Below are positions 42,122-51,599 of a stretch of 64,000 nucleotides of DNA, piece by piece. The notes under the pieces are model-generated. The model was not told the origin of the DNA. It ran no database searches and worked only from the letters and a program-made list of their open reading frames with translations. The stretch comes from Collinsella sp. (GTDB lineage: Bacteria; Actinomycetota; Coriobacteriia; Coriobacteriales; Coriobacteriaceae). The stretch is from positions 13,660 through 77,659 of the forward strand of contig DXMJ01000003.1 in assembly GCA_019414265.1 (NCBI GenBank). Direction: 5' to 3'. The position numbers and the translations under genes are program-made. Numbering within the stretch: position 1 is the stretch's first letter; each line of letters opens with the position of its first letter.

Positions 42122-43516
42122 ATGACCCAGGAGACGGTTAAGAACGGCACTGAAGCCCTGTTCACTCGTGAAGGCATGCCTCCCGTTAAAGAAATGATCC
42201 CGTGTGCCCTTCAGCACGTACTGGCTTCGTTTGCCGGTATCATCACCCCGGCTGTCATCATGGCCGGCGTCTACGGCTTTAATAGCCAGCAGAGTACCGA
42301 CATCATCCAGGTCGCGCTCATTCTTTCGGCGATCGATACGGCCCTTCAGGCCTTCGCTCCCTTCCGTCGCATCGGCGGCGGCCTGCCCATCGTCATGGGC
42401 GTTTCGTTCGCGTTCCTGCCGGCTCTGCAGGCCATGGGTGCCTCGGGCTTTAGCTTTGGTGCGCTGCTGGGCGGCGAGATCGTCGGCGGCGCCGTCGCGG
42501 TCCTCTTTGGTCTGGCCTACAGCAAGATCAAGTGGCTGTTCCCGCCCGTCGTGACCGGTACGGTCATCTTCTCCATCGGCGTTTCGCTGTATCCCACGGC
42601 CGTCAAGTATATGGCCGGCGGTATGGGTACGCCGCTGTGGGGCACTCCGCAGGCCTGGTGCGTCGCTCTTATCACCTTCGCCGTGGTCTTTGCGCTCGCC
42701 AACTTTGGCAAGGGCACGCTCAAGCTGGGATCCGTGTTCTTTGGCATGATCGTTGGCATGATCGTTTCGATCCCCTTTGGCATGATCGACTTCTCCAGCG
42801 TCGCCACCGCTCAGGTCTTCGCCCTTCCCAAGCTCATGCCCTACGCGCTCGAGTTTGATCCCGAAGTCTGCATTACCCTCGCTGTTGTGTTCCCCATGGT
42901 TGCCATCCAGGTAATCGGTGACGTCTCCGCCGCCTGCCTGGGCTCCATCGACCGTATGCCCACCGAGCGCGAGCTCTCCGGCGCTATCGTGTCCCAGGGC
43001 CTCACCTCTATGGTCGGCGGCCTGCTGGGCGGTCTTCCCACCAGCGCCCTTGGCCAGAACGTGGGCATCATCTGCTCCAACAAGGTCGTCAACAAGTGGG
43101 TCTTTGTGATCATCGCGGCCGTCTTTGCCATCGCCGGTCTGTTCCCGCAGCTCTCTGCCGTCCTTTCCGCTATCCCGCAGCCCGTCATCGGCGGCGCGAC
43201 CGTCGGCGTCTTTGGCACCATCACCATGAACGGCGTGCGCATGTTCACCCGCGAGGGCCTCACGCAGCGCACTACCACCATCGTCGGCACCTCCGTCGTC
43301 TTTGGCCTGGGTATCTGGATGGCCAGCGGTTGCCTTGCCGGCGAGGGTATGCCCGCCTGGGTGTCCACCGTCATCGGCTCCAATGCCGTGACCCCCACCG
43401 CCATCATGGCCATTGTCCTTAACCTGATCCTTCCGCAGACGCCGGTCGTGGCTCAGCACATCGATGCTGCCAAGGACGCTGCCGTGGATCTGGTCTTGCC
43501 CGAGAGCAAGAAGTAA
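42122..43516 (+). CDS. NCS2 family xanthine/uracil-type permease 1
   Basis: Proton- or sodium-coupled nucleobase importer, 464 residues, about 12-14 transmembrane segments. I start at ATG 42122 (MTQETVKNGTEALFTREGMPP); the frame upstream is the control region. Family marks are CALQHVLASFAGIITPAVI, LPIVMGVSFAF, FPPVVTGTVI, the QVIGDVSAACLG motif of helix 8 and the helix-10 segment GLPTSALGQNVG. Context points to xanthine or uric acid; the exact purine cannot be read from sequence. Confidence 0.92.
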   Translation: MTQETVKNGTEALFTREGMPPVKEMIPCALQHVLASFAGIITPAVIMAGVYGFNSQQSTDIIQVALILSAIDTALQAFAPFRRIGGGLPIVMGVSFAFLPALQAMGASGFSFGALLGGEIVGGAVAVLFGLAYSKIKWLFPPVVTGTVIFSIGVSLYPTAVKYMAGGMGTPLWGTPQAWCVALITFAVVFALANFGKGTLKLGSVFFGMIVGMIVSIPFGMIDFSSVATAQVFALPKLMPYALEFDPEVCITLAVVFPMVAIQVIGDVSAACLGSIDRMPTERELSGAIVSQGLTSMVGGLLGGLPTSALGQNVGIICSNKVVNKWVFVIIAAVFAIAGLFPQLSAVLSAIPQPVIGGATVGVFGTITMNGVRMFTREGLTQRTTTIVGTSVVFGLGIWMASGCLAGEGMPAWVSTVIGSNAVTPTAIMAIVLNLILPQTPVVAQHIDAAKDAAVDLVLPESKK

Positions 43517-43532
43517 CCAATTCGGTGCTATT

Positions 43533-43606
43533 CGTCGGCGGGCGCATCGCCTCGTCCGCCGACGTCATGCGGCGCCAAGCCGCACTTCAAAGGGTTTGTC
43601 CCTTTG
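43533..43606 (+). promoter_or_regulatory. Three successive hairpins in the ssnA leader
   Basis: CGTCGGCGG/CCGCCGACG (43533-43564), TGCGGC/GCCGCA (43568-43584) and CAAAGGG/CCCTTTG (43588-43606), in the 196-bp gap between the permease and ssnA. None has a T-run. The rest of the gap up to 43712 is GC-rich and shows no gene. The role (processing, attenuation or a ligand-binding leader) is open. Confidence 0.45.
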
Positions 43607-43712
43607 GTGAAGCGTTGACGGGAGAGGGCCCGTTTCCGGTGTAGGCCGGCGCTTCGCACTTCCGCCATGTCAGAGGTGTCAAACCCCGCCCCTGATGTTG
43701 AAGGGAGCATTC

Positions 43713-45068
43713 ATGCTTCTGGTCGCTAACGGTTCCGTCTTTACTCGCAACGCTCAGACCCCGTTCATTCCAAACGGTGCGGTCGCCATTGACGGAGATA
43801 CGATCGTCGAAGTGGGTCCCGAGTGCGAGCTCAAGGCCAAGTACCCGGATGCCGAGTACGTCGATGCCCAGGGCAACCTCATCATGCCTGGACTCATCAA
43901 TTGCCACACCCACATCTACTCGGGTCTGGCCCGCGGCCTTGCCATTAAGGGCTGCAACCCCACCAACTTCCTGGAGAATCTTGAGCAGCAGTGGTGGAAG
44001 ATCGACGACAACCTGACGCTCGACGGCACCAAGGCCAGCGCCTATGCCACGATTCTTGACTCCATCCGCGATGGCGTCACCACGATCTTCGATCACCATG
44101 CGAGCTTCTTCGAAATCCCGGGAAGCCTCTTTACCATTAAGGATGCAGCTCAGGAGCTGGGCATGCGTTCGTGCCTGTGCTACGAGGTCTCCGACCGCCG
44201 CGGCCAGGAAAAATGCGACCAGGCCATTGCCGAGAACGCCGAGTTTGCCCAGTGGGCCGCCAAGGAGCGTCGCGATAACGACAACCACATGATCGCCGCC
44301 ATGTTTGGCGGACATGCCACCTTTACGCTTTCGGACGAGACCATGGATAAGATGGCCGAGGCCAACAATGGCCTGACCGGCTTCCACATCCATGTGTGTG
44401 AGGGCATGAATGACGTGTGGGACTCCCGCCTCAACCGCGGCGGCATCAGCCCCGTCGAGCGCCTGCTGCAGCACAACCTGCTGGGTCCCGACACCATGCT
44501 CGGCCACTGCATCCACGTGACGCCCGCCGAGATGGATATCGTCAAGGAGTCCGGTACCTGGCTCGTCAACAACCCCGAATCCAATATGGGCAACGCCGTG
44601 GGCTGCGCCCCCGTGCTCGAGTTCTTCCGCCGCGGTATCCCCGTGTGCATGGGCACCGACGCCTACACCCACGATATACTCGAGAGCCTTAAGGTCTTCC
44701 TGATCATTCAGCGCCACAACGCCGCCATGCCCAACGTGGGCTGGTGCGAGGCCATGACCATGCTGTTCGAGAACAACGCCAAGATGGCGAGCAAGTACTT
44801 CGATCGCAAGCTCGGCGTGCTCGAGGCCGGCGCTGCCGCCGATGTCATCGTCATGGACTACAAGCCCTTTACGCCGCTGAGCGAGGAGAATATCGACGGC
44901 CACATGCTCTTTGGCATGATGGGCAAAAACTGCCGCACCACCATCATCAACGGCCGCGTCCTGTACAAGGATCGTGAGTTCGTTGGGATTGATGAGGACA
45001 AGATCAACGCGTGGACCATGGCCGAGTCCAAGAAGCTTTGGAGCACGCTCAACGATCGCGTGTACTAA
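43713..45068 (+). CDS. ssnA: SsnA-type amidohydrolase of the purine cluster
   Basis: Metal-dependent aminohydrolase related to guanine and chlorohydrolase-type deaminases, 451 residues. ATG 43713 is chosen over 43695, because AAGGGAGC stands at the right distance. Metal ligands: INCHTHIYSGLARG near residue 65, FHIHVCEG, GHCIHVTPAE and GTDAYTHD. In E. coli ssnA neighbours ygfK and xdhD and is part of anaerobic uric acid use; here ygfK is next. Its exact substrate is unresolved in the literature I know. Confidence 0.9.
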   Translation: MLLVANGSVFTRNAQTPFIPNGAVAIDGDTIVEVGPECELKAKYPDAEYVDAQGNLIMPGLINCHTHIYSGLARGLAIKGCNPTNFLENLEQQWWKIDDNLTLDGTKASAYATILDSIRDGVTTIFDHHASFFEIPGSLFTIKDAAQELGMRSCLCYEVSDRRGQEKCDQAIAENAEFAQWAAKERRDNDNHMIAAMFGGHATFTLSDETMDKMAEANNGLTGFHIHVCEGMNDVWDSRLNRGGISPVERLLQHNLLGPDTMLGHCIHVTPAEMDIVKESGTWLVNNPESNMGNAVGCAPVLEFFRRGIPVCMGTDAYTHDILESLKVFLIIQRHNAAMPNVGWCEAMTMLFENNAKMASKYFDRKLGVLEAGAAADVIVMDYKPFTPLSEENIDGHMLFGMMGKNCRTTIINGRVLYKDREFVGIDEDKINAWTMAESKKLWSTLNDRVY

Positions 45069-45084
45069 TTCCAATTGGAGATTC

Positions 45085-45120
45085 GCGCGCGTCGGATGTT
45101 TCGCCGCATCCGACGCGCGC
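45085..45120 (+). other. Perfect GC-rich hairpin between ssnA and ygfK
   Basis: GCGCGCGTCGGATG (45085-45098) / CATCCGACGCGCGC (45107-45120), a 14-bp stem with 8-nt loop and no T-run. It may protect or separate the ssnA and ygfK messages. The gap runs 45069-45218 and has no gene. Confidence 0.6.
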
Positions 45121-45218
45121 ATAGGCGGCCTCCGCGGGGTCGCCGGCGCTGTGCTAGCGCTACACCGTATTTGCGCCCGCCGCGCGGTCTCGCCGGGCGT
45201 TACAGAGAGGAGCTCACT

Positions 45219-48218
45219 ATGAGCGACATCATGAGGCCGATCCCGTTTTCGCAGCTGATGAACTGGATCATCGAGGAGCACAAGACCCAGGACGCCATCT
45301 TTGGCGTGCGTAAGATGGTCACGACCAACCAGGAGGGTGCGCTTCCCATTTTTGACGAGCGCATCGAGACTCCGTTTGGCCCGGCTGCCGGTCCCAATAC
45401 GCAGCTGGCCCAGAACATCGTGGCCTCTTATGTGGCCGGTTCTCGCTTCTTTGAGCTCAAGACCGTCCAGGTTATGGACGGCGAGGAGCTCTCCAAGTGC
45501 GTCAACAAGCCCTGCATCGTGGCTCAGGACGAGTGCTACAACTGCGAATGGTCGACCGAGCTCGAGGTTCCGCAGGCCTTTGCCGAGTACGTGAAGGCAT
45601 GGTTTGCCTGCCACCTGATCGCTCGCGAGTACGGTCTGGGCAGCCCGGACGGCTTTGTCTTCAACATGTCGGTGGGCTATGACCTGGAGGGCATTAAGAG
45701 CCCCAAGGTCGACGCCTACATCGAGGGCATGAAGGATGCCAGCGGCTCCGACGTCTGGAACGAGTGCCGTGCCTGGGCACTCGCCAACCTGGACAAGTTT
45801 GAGCATGTCGACGCCGCGTTTGTCGAGTCCATCCCGGCGCGCGTCTCCAACTCCATCACCGAGTCCACGCTGCATGGCTGCCCGCCGGCGGAGATCGAGC
45901 GCATCGCGACCTATTTGATCACCGAGAAGGGCCTCAACACCTACATCAAGTGCAACCCCACGCTGCTGGGCTATGAGTTTGCCCGCCAGCGTCTGAACGA
46001 GCTGGGCTTTGACTACATCGTCTTCGACGATACGCACTTCCGCGAGGACCTGCAGTGGGCTGACGCCGTGCCCATGTTCGAGCGCCTGATTGCCCTGTGC
46101 GCCGAGCGCGGCCTGGAGTTTGGCGTCAAGCTGACCAACACGTTCCCCGTCGACGTGACGAGAAACGAGCTGCCCTCCACCGAGATGTACATGTCGGGCC
46201 GTTCGCTGTTCTCACTGACCATCGAGGCCGCCCGTCGCATTACCGAGCAGTTCGATGGCAAGCTGCGCATCAGCTACTCCGGCGGCGCCACGGTCTACAA
46301 CATCCGCGCCCTGTACGATGCCGGCATTTGGCCCGTCACCCTGGCGACCGACGTGCTCAAGCCCGGTGGCTACGAGCGCTTTAGTCAGATGGCCGGCGAG
46401 TTTACCGACCTGGATGGCAAGCCGTTCGCGGGCGTCTCTCTCGAGGCCGTGACTGCGATCCAGACCGACTCGCTCACCAACCCGCTCTACAAGAAGCCGC
46501 TGCGCCCGCTGCCCGACCGCAAGGTCGCCGGTAAGAGCCCGCTTTCCGACTGCTTTACCACGCCGTGCCGCACGAGCTGCCCCATCCAGCAGGATATTCC
46601 CGCCTACCTGGCGGCTGTTGACGAGGGCCGCTACGAGGACGCGCTCAACATCATCATCGAGCGCAACGCCCTACCGTTCATTACCGGCACCATTTGCCCG
46701 CATCCTTGCGGCCGTGCCTGCGAGCGTGCATTCTATGAGCCCGAGGGCGCCCAGATCCGCGCCAGCAAGCTCAAGGCCGCCCGCGAGGCCATGACCGCCG
46801 TGCTGCCCAAGCTGCGCGCCCAGGCCATCGCCAACGACGGCGAGCGCAACGTTGCCGTTATCGGCGGCGGCCCGGCCGGCCTGGCGACGGCGTTCTTCCT
46901 GACACGTGCCGGCGTGCCCGTCACTATCTTCGAGGCCCGCGATTCGCTCGGCGGCGTGGTCCGTCACGTGATCCCCGAGTTCCGCATTGCGAGCGACGAT
47001 ATCTCGCACGACGCCGAGCTCTGCCTGGCCTTTGGCGCCAAGGTTCAGCTCAACGCTCGCGTGGAGTCCATTGACGAGCTCAAGGCCCAGGGCTTTACCG
47101 ACGTGGTCGTGGCCACCGGTGCCTGGATGCCCGGCTCTGCGGGCCTGGGCGAGGGTGCCGAGCTCGACGTGCTGGAGTTCCTCGAGGCCGCCAAGAAGGG
47201 CGAGAAACTCGAGCTGGGCGAGGACGTCGTGGTTATTGGCGCCGGCAACACCGCTATGGACGCGGCTCGCGTGGCCAAGCGCCTGGCTGGCGTGAAGAAC
47301 GTGCGCCTGGTGTATCGCCGCACCAAGAAGCAGATGCCCGCCGACGAGGAAGAGCTCGATCTTGCTCTTGCCGACGGCGTTGAGTTCTGCGAGCTGCTGG
47401 CGCCCAAGGCGCTCAACGGCGCCGTGCTGACCTGCGACGTCATGGAACTTGGCGAGCCGGATGCAAGCGGCCGTCGCAGCCCCATCGCCACGGGCGAGAC
47501 CGTCGAGCTTCCCGCCACCACGGTGATTTGCGCCGTGGGCGAGGGCATCGATGCCAGCCTGTACGACGCCGCGGGCGTCGAGCACGACCGTCGCGGCCGC
47601 CTTGCCGCCACCTCCACCGGCGTCGAGGGCGTTTGGGCTGCCGGTGACTGCCGTCGCGGTCCTGCCACCGTGGTCGAGGCTATTGCCGACGCCGCCGAAG
47701 TCGCCCGCGCCATCGCCGGCGTGGACTTTAACAAGTACGTCGACTGCAACGAGCAGGCCGGCCGCGAGGACACCTGCTACGAGCGCAAGGGGTCGCTATG
47801 CCGTGACAAGCGCAACTGCACCAAGACTCGCTGCCTGGGCTGCGGCTCGGTGTGCGAGGTCTGCTGCGATGTGTGCCCCAACCGCGCCAACGTGGCAATT
47901 AAGGTGCCGGGTCTCGCCAAGCATCAGGTCGTCCACGTCGACGGCATGTGCAACGAGTGCGGCAACTGCGCTGTGTTCTGCCCCTACCAGGAGGGCCGTC
48001 CCTACAAGGACAAGCTCACCCTGTTCTGGAGCGAGCAGGACATGGAGAACTCCGAGAACGAGGGCTTCCTGGCCGTGGACGAGGACCACTTTAAGGTCCG
48101 CGTCGCCGGCACGGTCCGCACCGTCTCGGTCGATGCCGTCAACACCGGCCTTCCCGAGGCCGTCCGCCTGACCATCAGGGCTGTGCGCGACAACTATCCG
48201 TACCTCCTTAAGAAATAG
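45219..48218 (+). CDS. ygfK: YgfK-type FAD/iron-sulfur oxidoreductase
   Basis: 999 residues from ATG 45219 (GAGAGGAGC upstream). The N-terminal dihydroorotate-dehydrogenase-like region covers roughly residues 1-430. A GltD-type iron-sulfur segment (CFTTPCRTSCPIQQDIPAYL and CPHPCGRACE) follows. The FAD site VIGGGPAGLATAFFL is near residue 548 and the NAD(P) site IGAGNTAMDAARVAKR near 674. A C-terminal ferredoxin part has CLGCGSVCEVCCDVCPNRA and CNECGNCAVFCPY. Named as putative selenate reductase subunit in E. coli, but in this cluster context it is part of anaerobic uric acid/xanthine metabolism, most likely passing electrons between NAD(P)H, ferredoxin and XdhD. Confidence 0.93.
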   Translation: MSDIMRPIPFSQLMNWIIEEHKTQDAIFGVRKMVTTNQEGALPIFDERIETPFGPAAGPNTQLAQNIVASYVAGSRFFELKTVQVMDGEELSKCVNKPCIVAQDECYNCEWSTELEVPQAFAEYVKAWFACHLIAREYGLGSPDGFVFNMSVGYDLEGIKSPKVDAYIEGMKDASGSDVWNECRAWALANLDKFEHVDAAFVESIPARVSNSITESTLHGCPPAEIERIATYLITEKGLNTYIKCNPTLLGYEFARQRLNELGFDYIVFDDTHFREDLQWADAVPMFERLIALCAERGLEFGVKLTNTFPVDVTRNELPSTEMYMSGRSLFSLTIEAARRITEQFDGKLRISYSGGATVYNIRALYDAGIWPVTLATDVLKPGGYERFSQMAGEFTDLDGKPFAGVSLEAVTAIQTDSLTNPLYKKPLRPLPDRKVAGKSPLSDCFTTPCRTSCPIQQDIPAYLAAVDEGRYEDALNIIIERNALPFITGTICPHPCGRACERAFYEPEGAQIRASKLKAAREAMTAVLPKLRAQAIANDGERNVAVIGGGPAGLATAFFLTRAGVPVTIFEARDSLGGVVRHVIPEFRIASDDISHDAELCLAFGAKVQLNARVESIDELKAQGFTDVVVATGAWMPGSAGLGEGAELDVLEFLEAAKKGEKLELGEDVVVIGAGNTAMDAARVAKRLAGVKNVRLVYRRTKKQMPADEEELDLALADGVEFCELLAPKALNGAVLTCDVMELGEPDASGRRSPIATGETVELPATTVICAVGEGIDASLYDAAGVEHDRRGRLAATSTGVEGVWAAGDCRRGPATVVEAIADAAEVARAIAGVDFNKYVDCNEQAGREDTCYERKGSLCRDKRNCTKTRCLGCGSVCEVCCDVCPNRANVAIKVPGLAKHQVVHVDGMCNECGNCAVFCPYQEGRPYKDKLTLFWSEQDMENSENEGFLAVDEDHFKVRVAGTVRTVSVDAVNTGLPEAVRLTIRAVRDNYPYLLKK

Positions 48219-48229
48219 GCGAGTCTCTT

Positions 48230-48709
48230 ATGGCCAAATCCATTCAACATAACGTGGCCTACGTTGCCTGCGGAAGCGGTTGCGCCTCCGCAGGCGGCGA
48301 CGCCCGCTGCAGCGAAGGCTGCATTGGCTGTGGCGCCTGCGTCACGGCCTGCCCCCACGGTGCCATTGCGCTGGTCGATGGCATCGCCCGCGTGGATCGC
48401 TCAAAGTGCACGGGCTGTGGCCTGTGCGGCATGGCGTGCCCGCAGCGCGTGATTGCCTTCGTTCCCGGCTACCAGAACATCCTGGTGCGCTGCAACAACA
48501 CCGACAAGGGCGCCATTGCGCGCAAGATCTGCGACACGAGCTGCATCGGTTGCGGCATGTGCGCCAAAAAGTGCCCTGCCAGCGCTATCCGCATCGAGGA
48601 CAACTGCGCCCATATCGACGGCGCGGACTGCCTGTCGTGTGGCATGTGCGCTGTCGTCTGCCCGCATGGCGCCATCCACGACCGCACCGGCATCGCCGCC
48701 GGCGTGTAG
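48230..48709 (+). CDS. Ferredoxin with four [4Fe-4S] motifs
   Basis: 159 residues with four complete CxxCxxCxxxCP motifs: CIGCGACVTACP, CTGCGLCGMACP, CIGCGMCAKKCP and CLSCGMCAVVCP. The arrangement resembles the C-terminal part of RnfB. An additional Cys-containing stretch (CGSGCASAGGDARC) lies before the first motif. It sits between ygfK and xdhD, 11 and 12 bp away, so it is probably the electron wire between them. Confidence 0.92.
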   Translation: MAKSIQHNVAYVACGSGCASAGGDARCSEGCIGCGACVTACPHGAIALVDGIARVDRSKCTGCGLCGMACPQRVIAFVPGYQNILVRCNNTDKGAIARKICDTSCIGCGMCAKKCPASAIRIEDNCAHIDGADCLSCGMCAVVCPHGAIHDRTGIAAGV

Positions 48710-48721
48710 AAGGGAATCACC

Positions 48722-51499
48722 ATGGCACAGGAATTCACTTTTACCGTTAACGGCGTCGAGCGCACGACGACTCAGAACAAGCCGCTGCTCCGCTACTTGC
48801 GCGACGACCTGCACATCCATTCCGCTAAGGACGGCTGCTCCGAGGGCGCCTGCGGTACCTGCACCATCCATGTAGACGGCGCGGCCGTCAAGGCGTGCGT
48901 GCTAACCACCGCTCTTGCCGCCGGCCGCAACATCGTGACTGTTGAGGGCCTGCCCCAGGACGTGCGCGAGGCCTTTGTGTACGCCTTTGGCGCCGTGGGC
49001 GCCGTGCAGTGCGGTTTTTGCATCCCCGGTATGGTCATGGCGGGCGCTGCGCTCATCGCCGAGGATCCCGAGCCCACCGAGGAGCAGATCAAGTACGCCA
49101 TCCGTGGCAACGTCTGCCGCTGCACCGGCTACAAGAAGATCATCGAGGGTATTTCGCTGGCAGCTGCGGTGCTCCGCGGCGAAAAGCAGATCGACGAGGA
49201 CTTGGAGCGCGGCGACGACTACGGTGTGGGCAAGCGTGCCTTCCGTATCGACGTGCGCAAGAAGGTTCTCGGCGAGGGCAAGTACCCCGACGACATCGAC
49301 GAGCTCGATCAGCCGGGTCTGACCTACGCCAGCGCCGTGCGCTCCAAGTATCCGCGCGCCCGCGTGCTCTCCATCGACACCTCCAAGGCCGAGGCCCTGC
49401 CCGGTGTGGTGGGCATCCTGCGCGCCGAGGACGTGCCGGTCAACCAGGTCGGCCACCTTATCCAGGACTGGGACGTCATGATCGCCCAGGGCGATATCAC
49501 CCGCTGCGTGGGCGATGCCATTGTGCTGGTGGTTGCCGAGGACGAGGCGACGCTCGAGAAGGCCAAGAAGCTCGTAAAGATTGATTACGAGCCGCTGGAG
49601 CCCGTGCGTAACATTGTCGAGGCCAGGGCCGCCGACGCCCCACGCCTGCACGACAGCTTCTTTGCCTTTGGCAACACGGTGGAGCTCAAGGACAACGTGT
49701 GTCAGAGCCGCCACGTGACGCGCGGCGACGCCGCCAAGGCGCTGGCCGAAAGCGCGTTCACCGTGACGCAGCGCTTTACCACGCCCTTTACCGAGCATGC
49801 CTTCTTGGAGCCCGAGTGCGCCGTTGCCTTCCCGTACAAGAACGGCGTCAAGGTGCAGTCGACCGACCAGGGTGCCTACGACACGCGCAAAGAGTGTGCC
49901 CACATGTTTGGCTGGGACAACGAGCCCGAGCGCGTGGTCGTCGAGACCATGCTCGTGGGCGGCGGCTTTGGCGGTAAGGAGGACGTTTCGATCCAGCACC
50001 TGGCCGCGCTTGCTGCCTATAAGCTCCAGCGTCCTGTGAAGTGCAAGCTCACGCGCGCTGAGTCGCTTGCGTTCCATCCCAAGCGTCATGCCATGGACGG
50101 CACCTTTACGCTGGGCTGCGACGCCGAGGGCAACTTTACCGGCCTGGACTGCGAGATCAACTTTGACACCGGCGCCTACGCGTCGCTGTGCGGCCCGGTG
50201 CTCGAGCGTGCCTGTACGCATGCCGTCGGCCCCTACAAGTACCAGAACACCGACATTCGCGGTTATGGCTACTACACCAACAACCCGCCCGCCGGTGCGT
50301 ACCGCGGCTTTGGCGTTTGCCAGTCCGAGTTTGCGCTCGAGAGTCTGATCGACCTGCTGGCAGAGAAGGTCGGCCTGGACCCGTGGGAGATTCGCTTCCG
50401 GAACGCTATCGAGCCGGGCGAGGTTTTGCCCAATGGCCAGATTGCCGACTGCTCTACGGCGCTTAAGGAGACGCTGCTCGAGGTCAAGGATGCCTACTAT
50501 GCGCATCCCGGACACGCCGGTATTGCCTGCGCCATGAAGAACGCCGGTGTGGGCGTGGGCCTGCCCGATGCCGGCCGCTGCAAGATTCGCGTCGAGAACG
50601 GCGTGGCTGTGGTCTATGCCGCCACGTCCGACATCGGCCAGGGCTGCAACACCGTCTTTTTGCAGGATGTTGCCGAGGCATGCGGTCTGCCGCTGAGCTG
50701 CATCGCTAACGGTGAGTGCTCCACCGAGAACGCTCCCGACTCCGGTACCACGTCTGGCTCGCGTCAGACGGTCGTGACCGGCGAGGCCGTGCGCGGTGCC
50801 GCCTTCCTGCTGCGCGATGCCATGCTTGACATCGAGGCCGGCAAGTCTGCGCCCGCCGCTCCCGTGAGCGCGCATGGCGACGGCGTCAAGATCGAGTACG
50901 ACGACGGTCGCGCCTACCAGTTGCGCACACAAGAACTCGTTGCTGGCCAGGGTATGCATCCTCAGGATCCCGCGGCCGCCATCAAGGCGCTCGAGGGATG
51001 CGAGTTTGGTTACGTGTATCTGGAGCCGACCGACAAGCTGGGCGCCGACGTTCCCAACCCCAAGAGCCACATCTGCTACGGCTTTGCCACGCATGTGGTC
51101 ATTTTGGACGACGACGGTCGCGTGAGCGAGGTCTATGCCGCGCACGATTCCGGCAAGGTGGTCAACCCCATCTCCATTCAGGGCCAGATCGAAGGCGGCG
51201 TGCTCATGGGTATGGGTTATGCGCTGACCGAGGACTGGCCGCTCAAGGACTGCGTGCCCCAGGCAAGGTACGGCACACTCGGACTGTTCCGTGCGCCCGA
51301 GATTCCGGATATCCACGCCATCTACGTGGAGAAGGACGAGCTGCTGCCCGTGGCATACGGCGGCAAGGGCATCGGCGAGATCGCAACGATCCCCACGGCG
51401 CCCGCCGTGCAGAACGCCTATCGCGCATTTGACGGCAAGCTGCGTCCGGATCTGCCCATGGTGGATACGCCGTACAGCCGCGCTCGTCACCGCGGGTAG
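48722..51499 (+). CDS. xdhD: XdhD-type molybdenum hydroxylase with fused [2Fe-2S] domain
   Basis: 925 residues. Residues 1-80 hold the plant-type [2Fe-2S] ligands (CSEGACGTC plus a later Cys). Residues 85-165 hold the helical [2Fe-2S] domain (QCGFC and CRCTGY). The molybdopterin domains follow, with LVGGGFGGKED, RGFGVCQSEFALE, DIGQGCNTV and the catalytic Glu886 in GGKGIGE. No FAD domain is fused, and no FAD-subunit gene is in the window; YgfK may replace it. The neighbouring yqeB/yqeC suggest a selenium-dependent enzyme, acting on xanthine or uric acid. Start ATG 48722 with GAAGGG upstream. Confidence 0.93.
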   Translation: MAQEFTFTVNGVERTTTQNKPLLRYLRDDLHIHSAKDGCSEGACGTCTIHVDGAAVKACVLTTALAAGRNIVTVEGLPQDVREAFVYAFGAVGAVQCGFCIPGMVMAGAALIAEDPEPTEEQIKYAIRGNVCRCTGYKKIIEGISLAAAVLRGEKQIDEDLERGDDYGVGKRAFRIDVRKKVLGEGKYPDDIDELDQPGLTYASAVRSKYPRARVLSIDTSKAEALPGVVGILRAEDVPVNQVGHLIQDWDVMIAQGDITRCVGDAIVLVVAEDEATLEKAKKLVKIDYEPLEPVRNIVEARAADAPRLHDSFFAFGNTVELKDNVCQSRHVTRGDAAKALAESAFTVTQRFTTPFTEHAFLEPECAVAFPYKNGVKVQSTDQGAYDTRKECAHMFGWDNEPERVVVETMLVGGGFGGKEDVSIQHLAALAAYKLQRPVKCKLTRAESLAFHPKRHAMDGTFTLGCDAEGNFTGLDCEINFDTGAYASLCGPVLERACTHAVGPYKYQNTDIRGYGYYTNNPPAGAYRGFGVCQSEFALESLIDLLAEKVGLDPWEIRFRNAIEPGEVLPNGQIADCSTALKETLLEVKDAYYAHPGHAGIACAMKNAGVGVGLPDAGRCKIRVENGVAVVYAATSDIGQGCNTVFLQDVAEACGLPLSCIANGECSTENAPDSGTTSGSRQTVVTGEAVRGAAFLLRDAMLDIEAGKSAPAAPVSAHGDGVKIEYDDGRAYQLRTQELVAGQGMHPQDPAAAIKALEGCEFGYVYLEPTDKLGADVPNPKSHICYGFATHVVILDDDGRVSEVYAAHDSGKVVNPISIQGQIEGGVLMGMGYALTEDWPLKDCVPQARYGTLGLFRAPEIPDIHAIYVEKDELLPVAYGGKGIGEIATIPTAPAVQNAYRAFDGKLRPDLPMVDTPYSRARHRG

Positions 51500-51567
51500 A
51501 GTAGAGCGCGGACGGCCATTGCTGACTGCCGTCTGCGCTTGCCATCAACTGTATAAGCTGCGCCTTT

Positions 51568-51599
51568 GGCCCCAGCTCCATCGTGAGCCGGGGCCTTTT
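51568..51599 (+). terminator. Terminator after xdhD
   Basis: GGCCCC + GCTC (51568-51578) pair with GAGC + GGGGCC (51585-51595), then TTTT. Confidence 0.85.

Noticed and set aside
48902..51490. An 862-codon open frame antisense to xdhD
   Set aside because: Shadow of xdhD, whose cofactor motifs are all on the plus strand.
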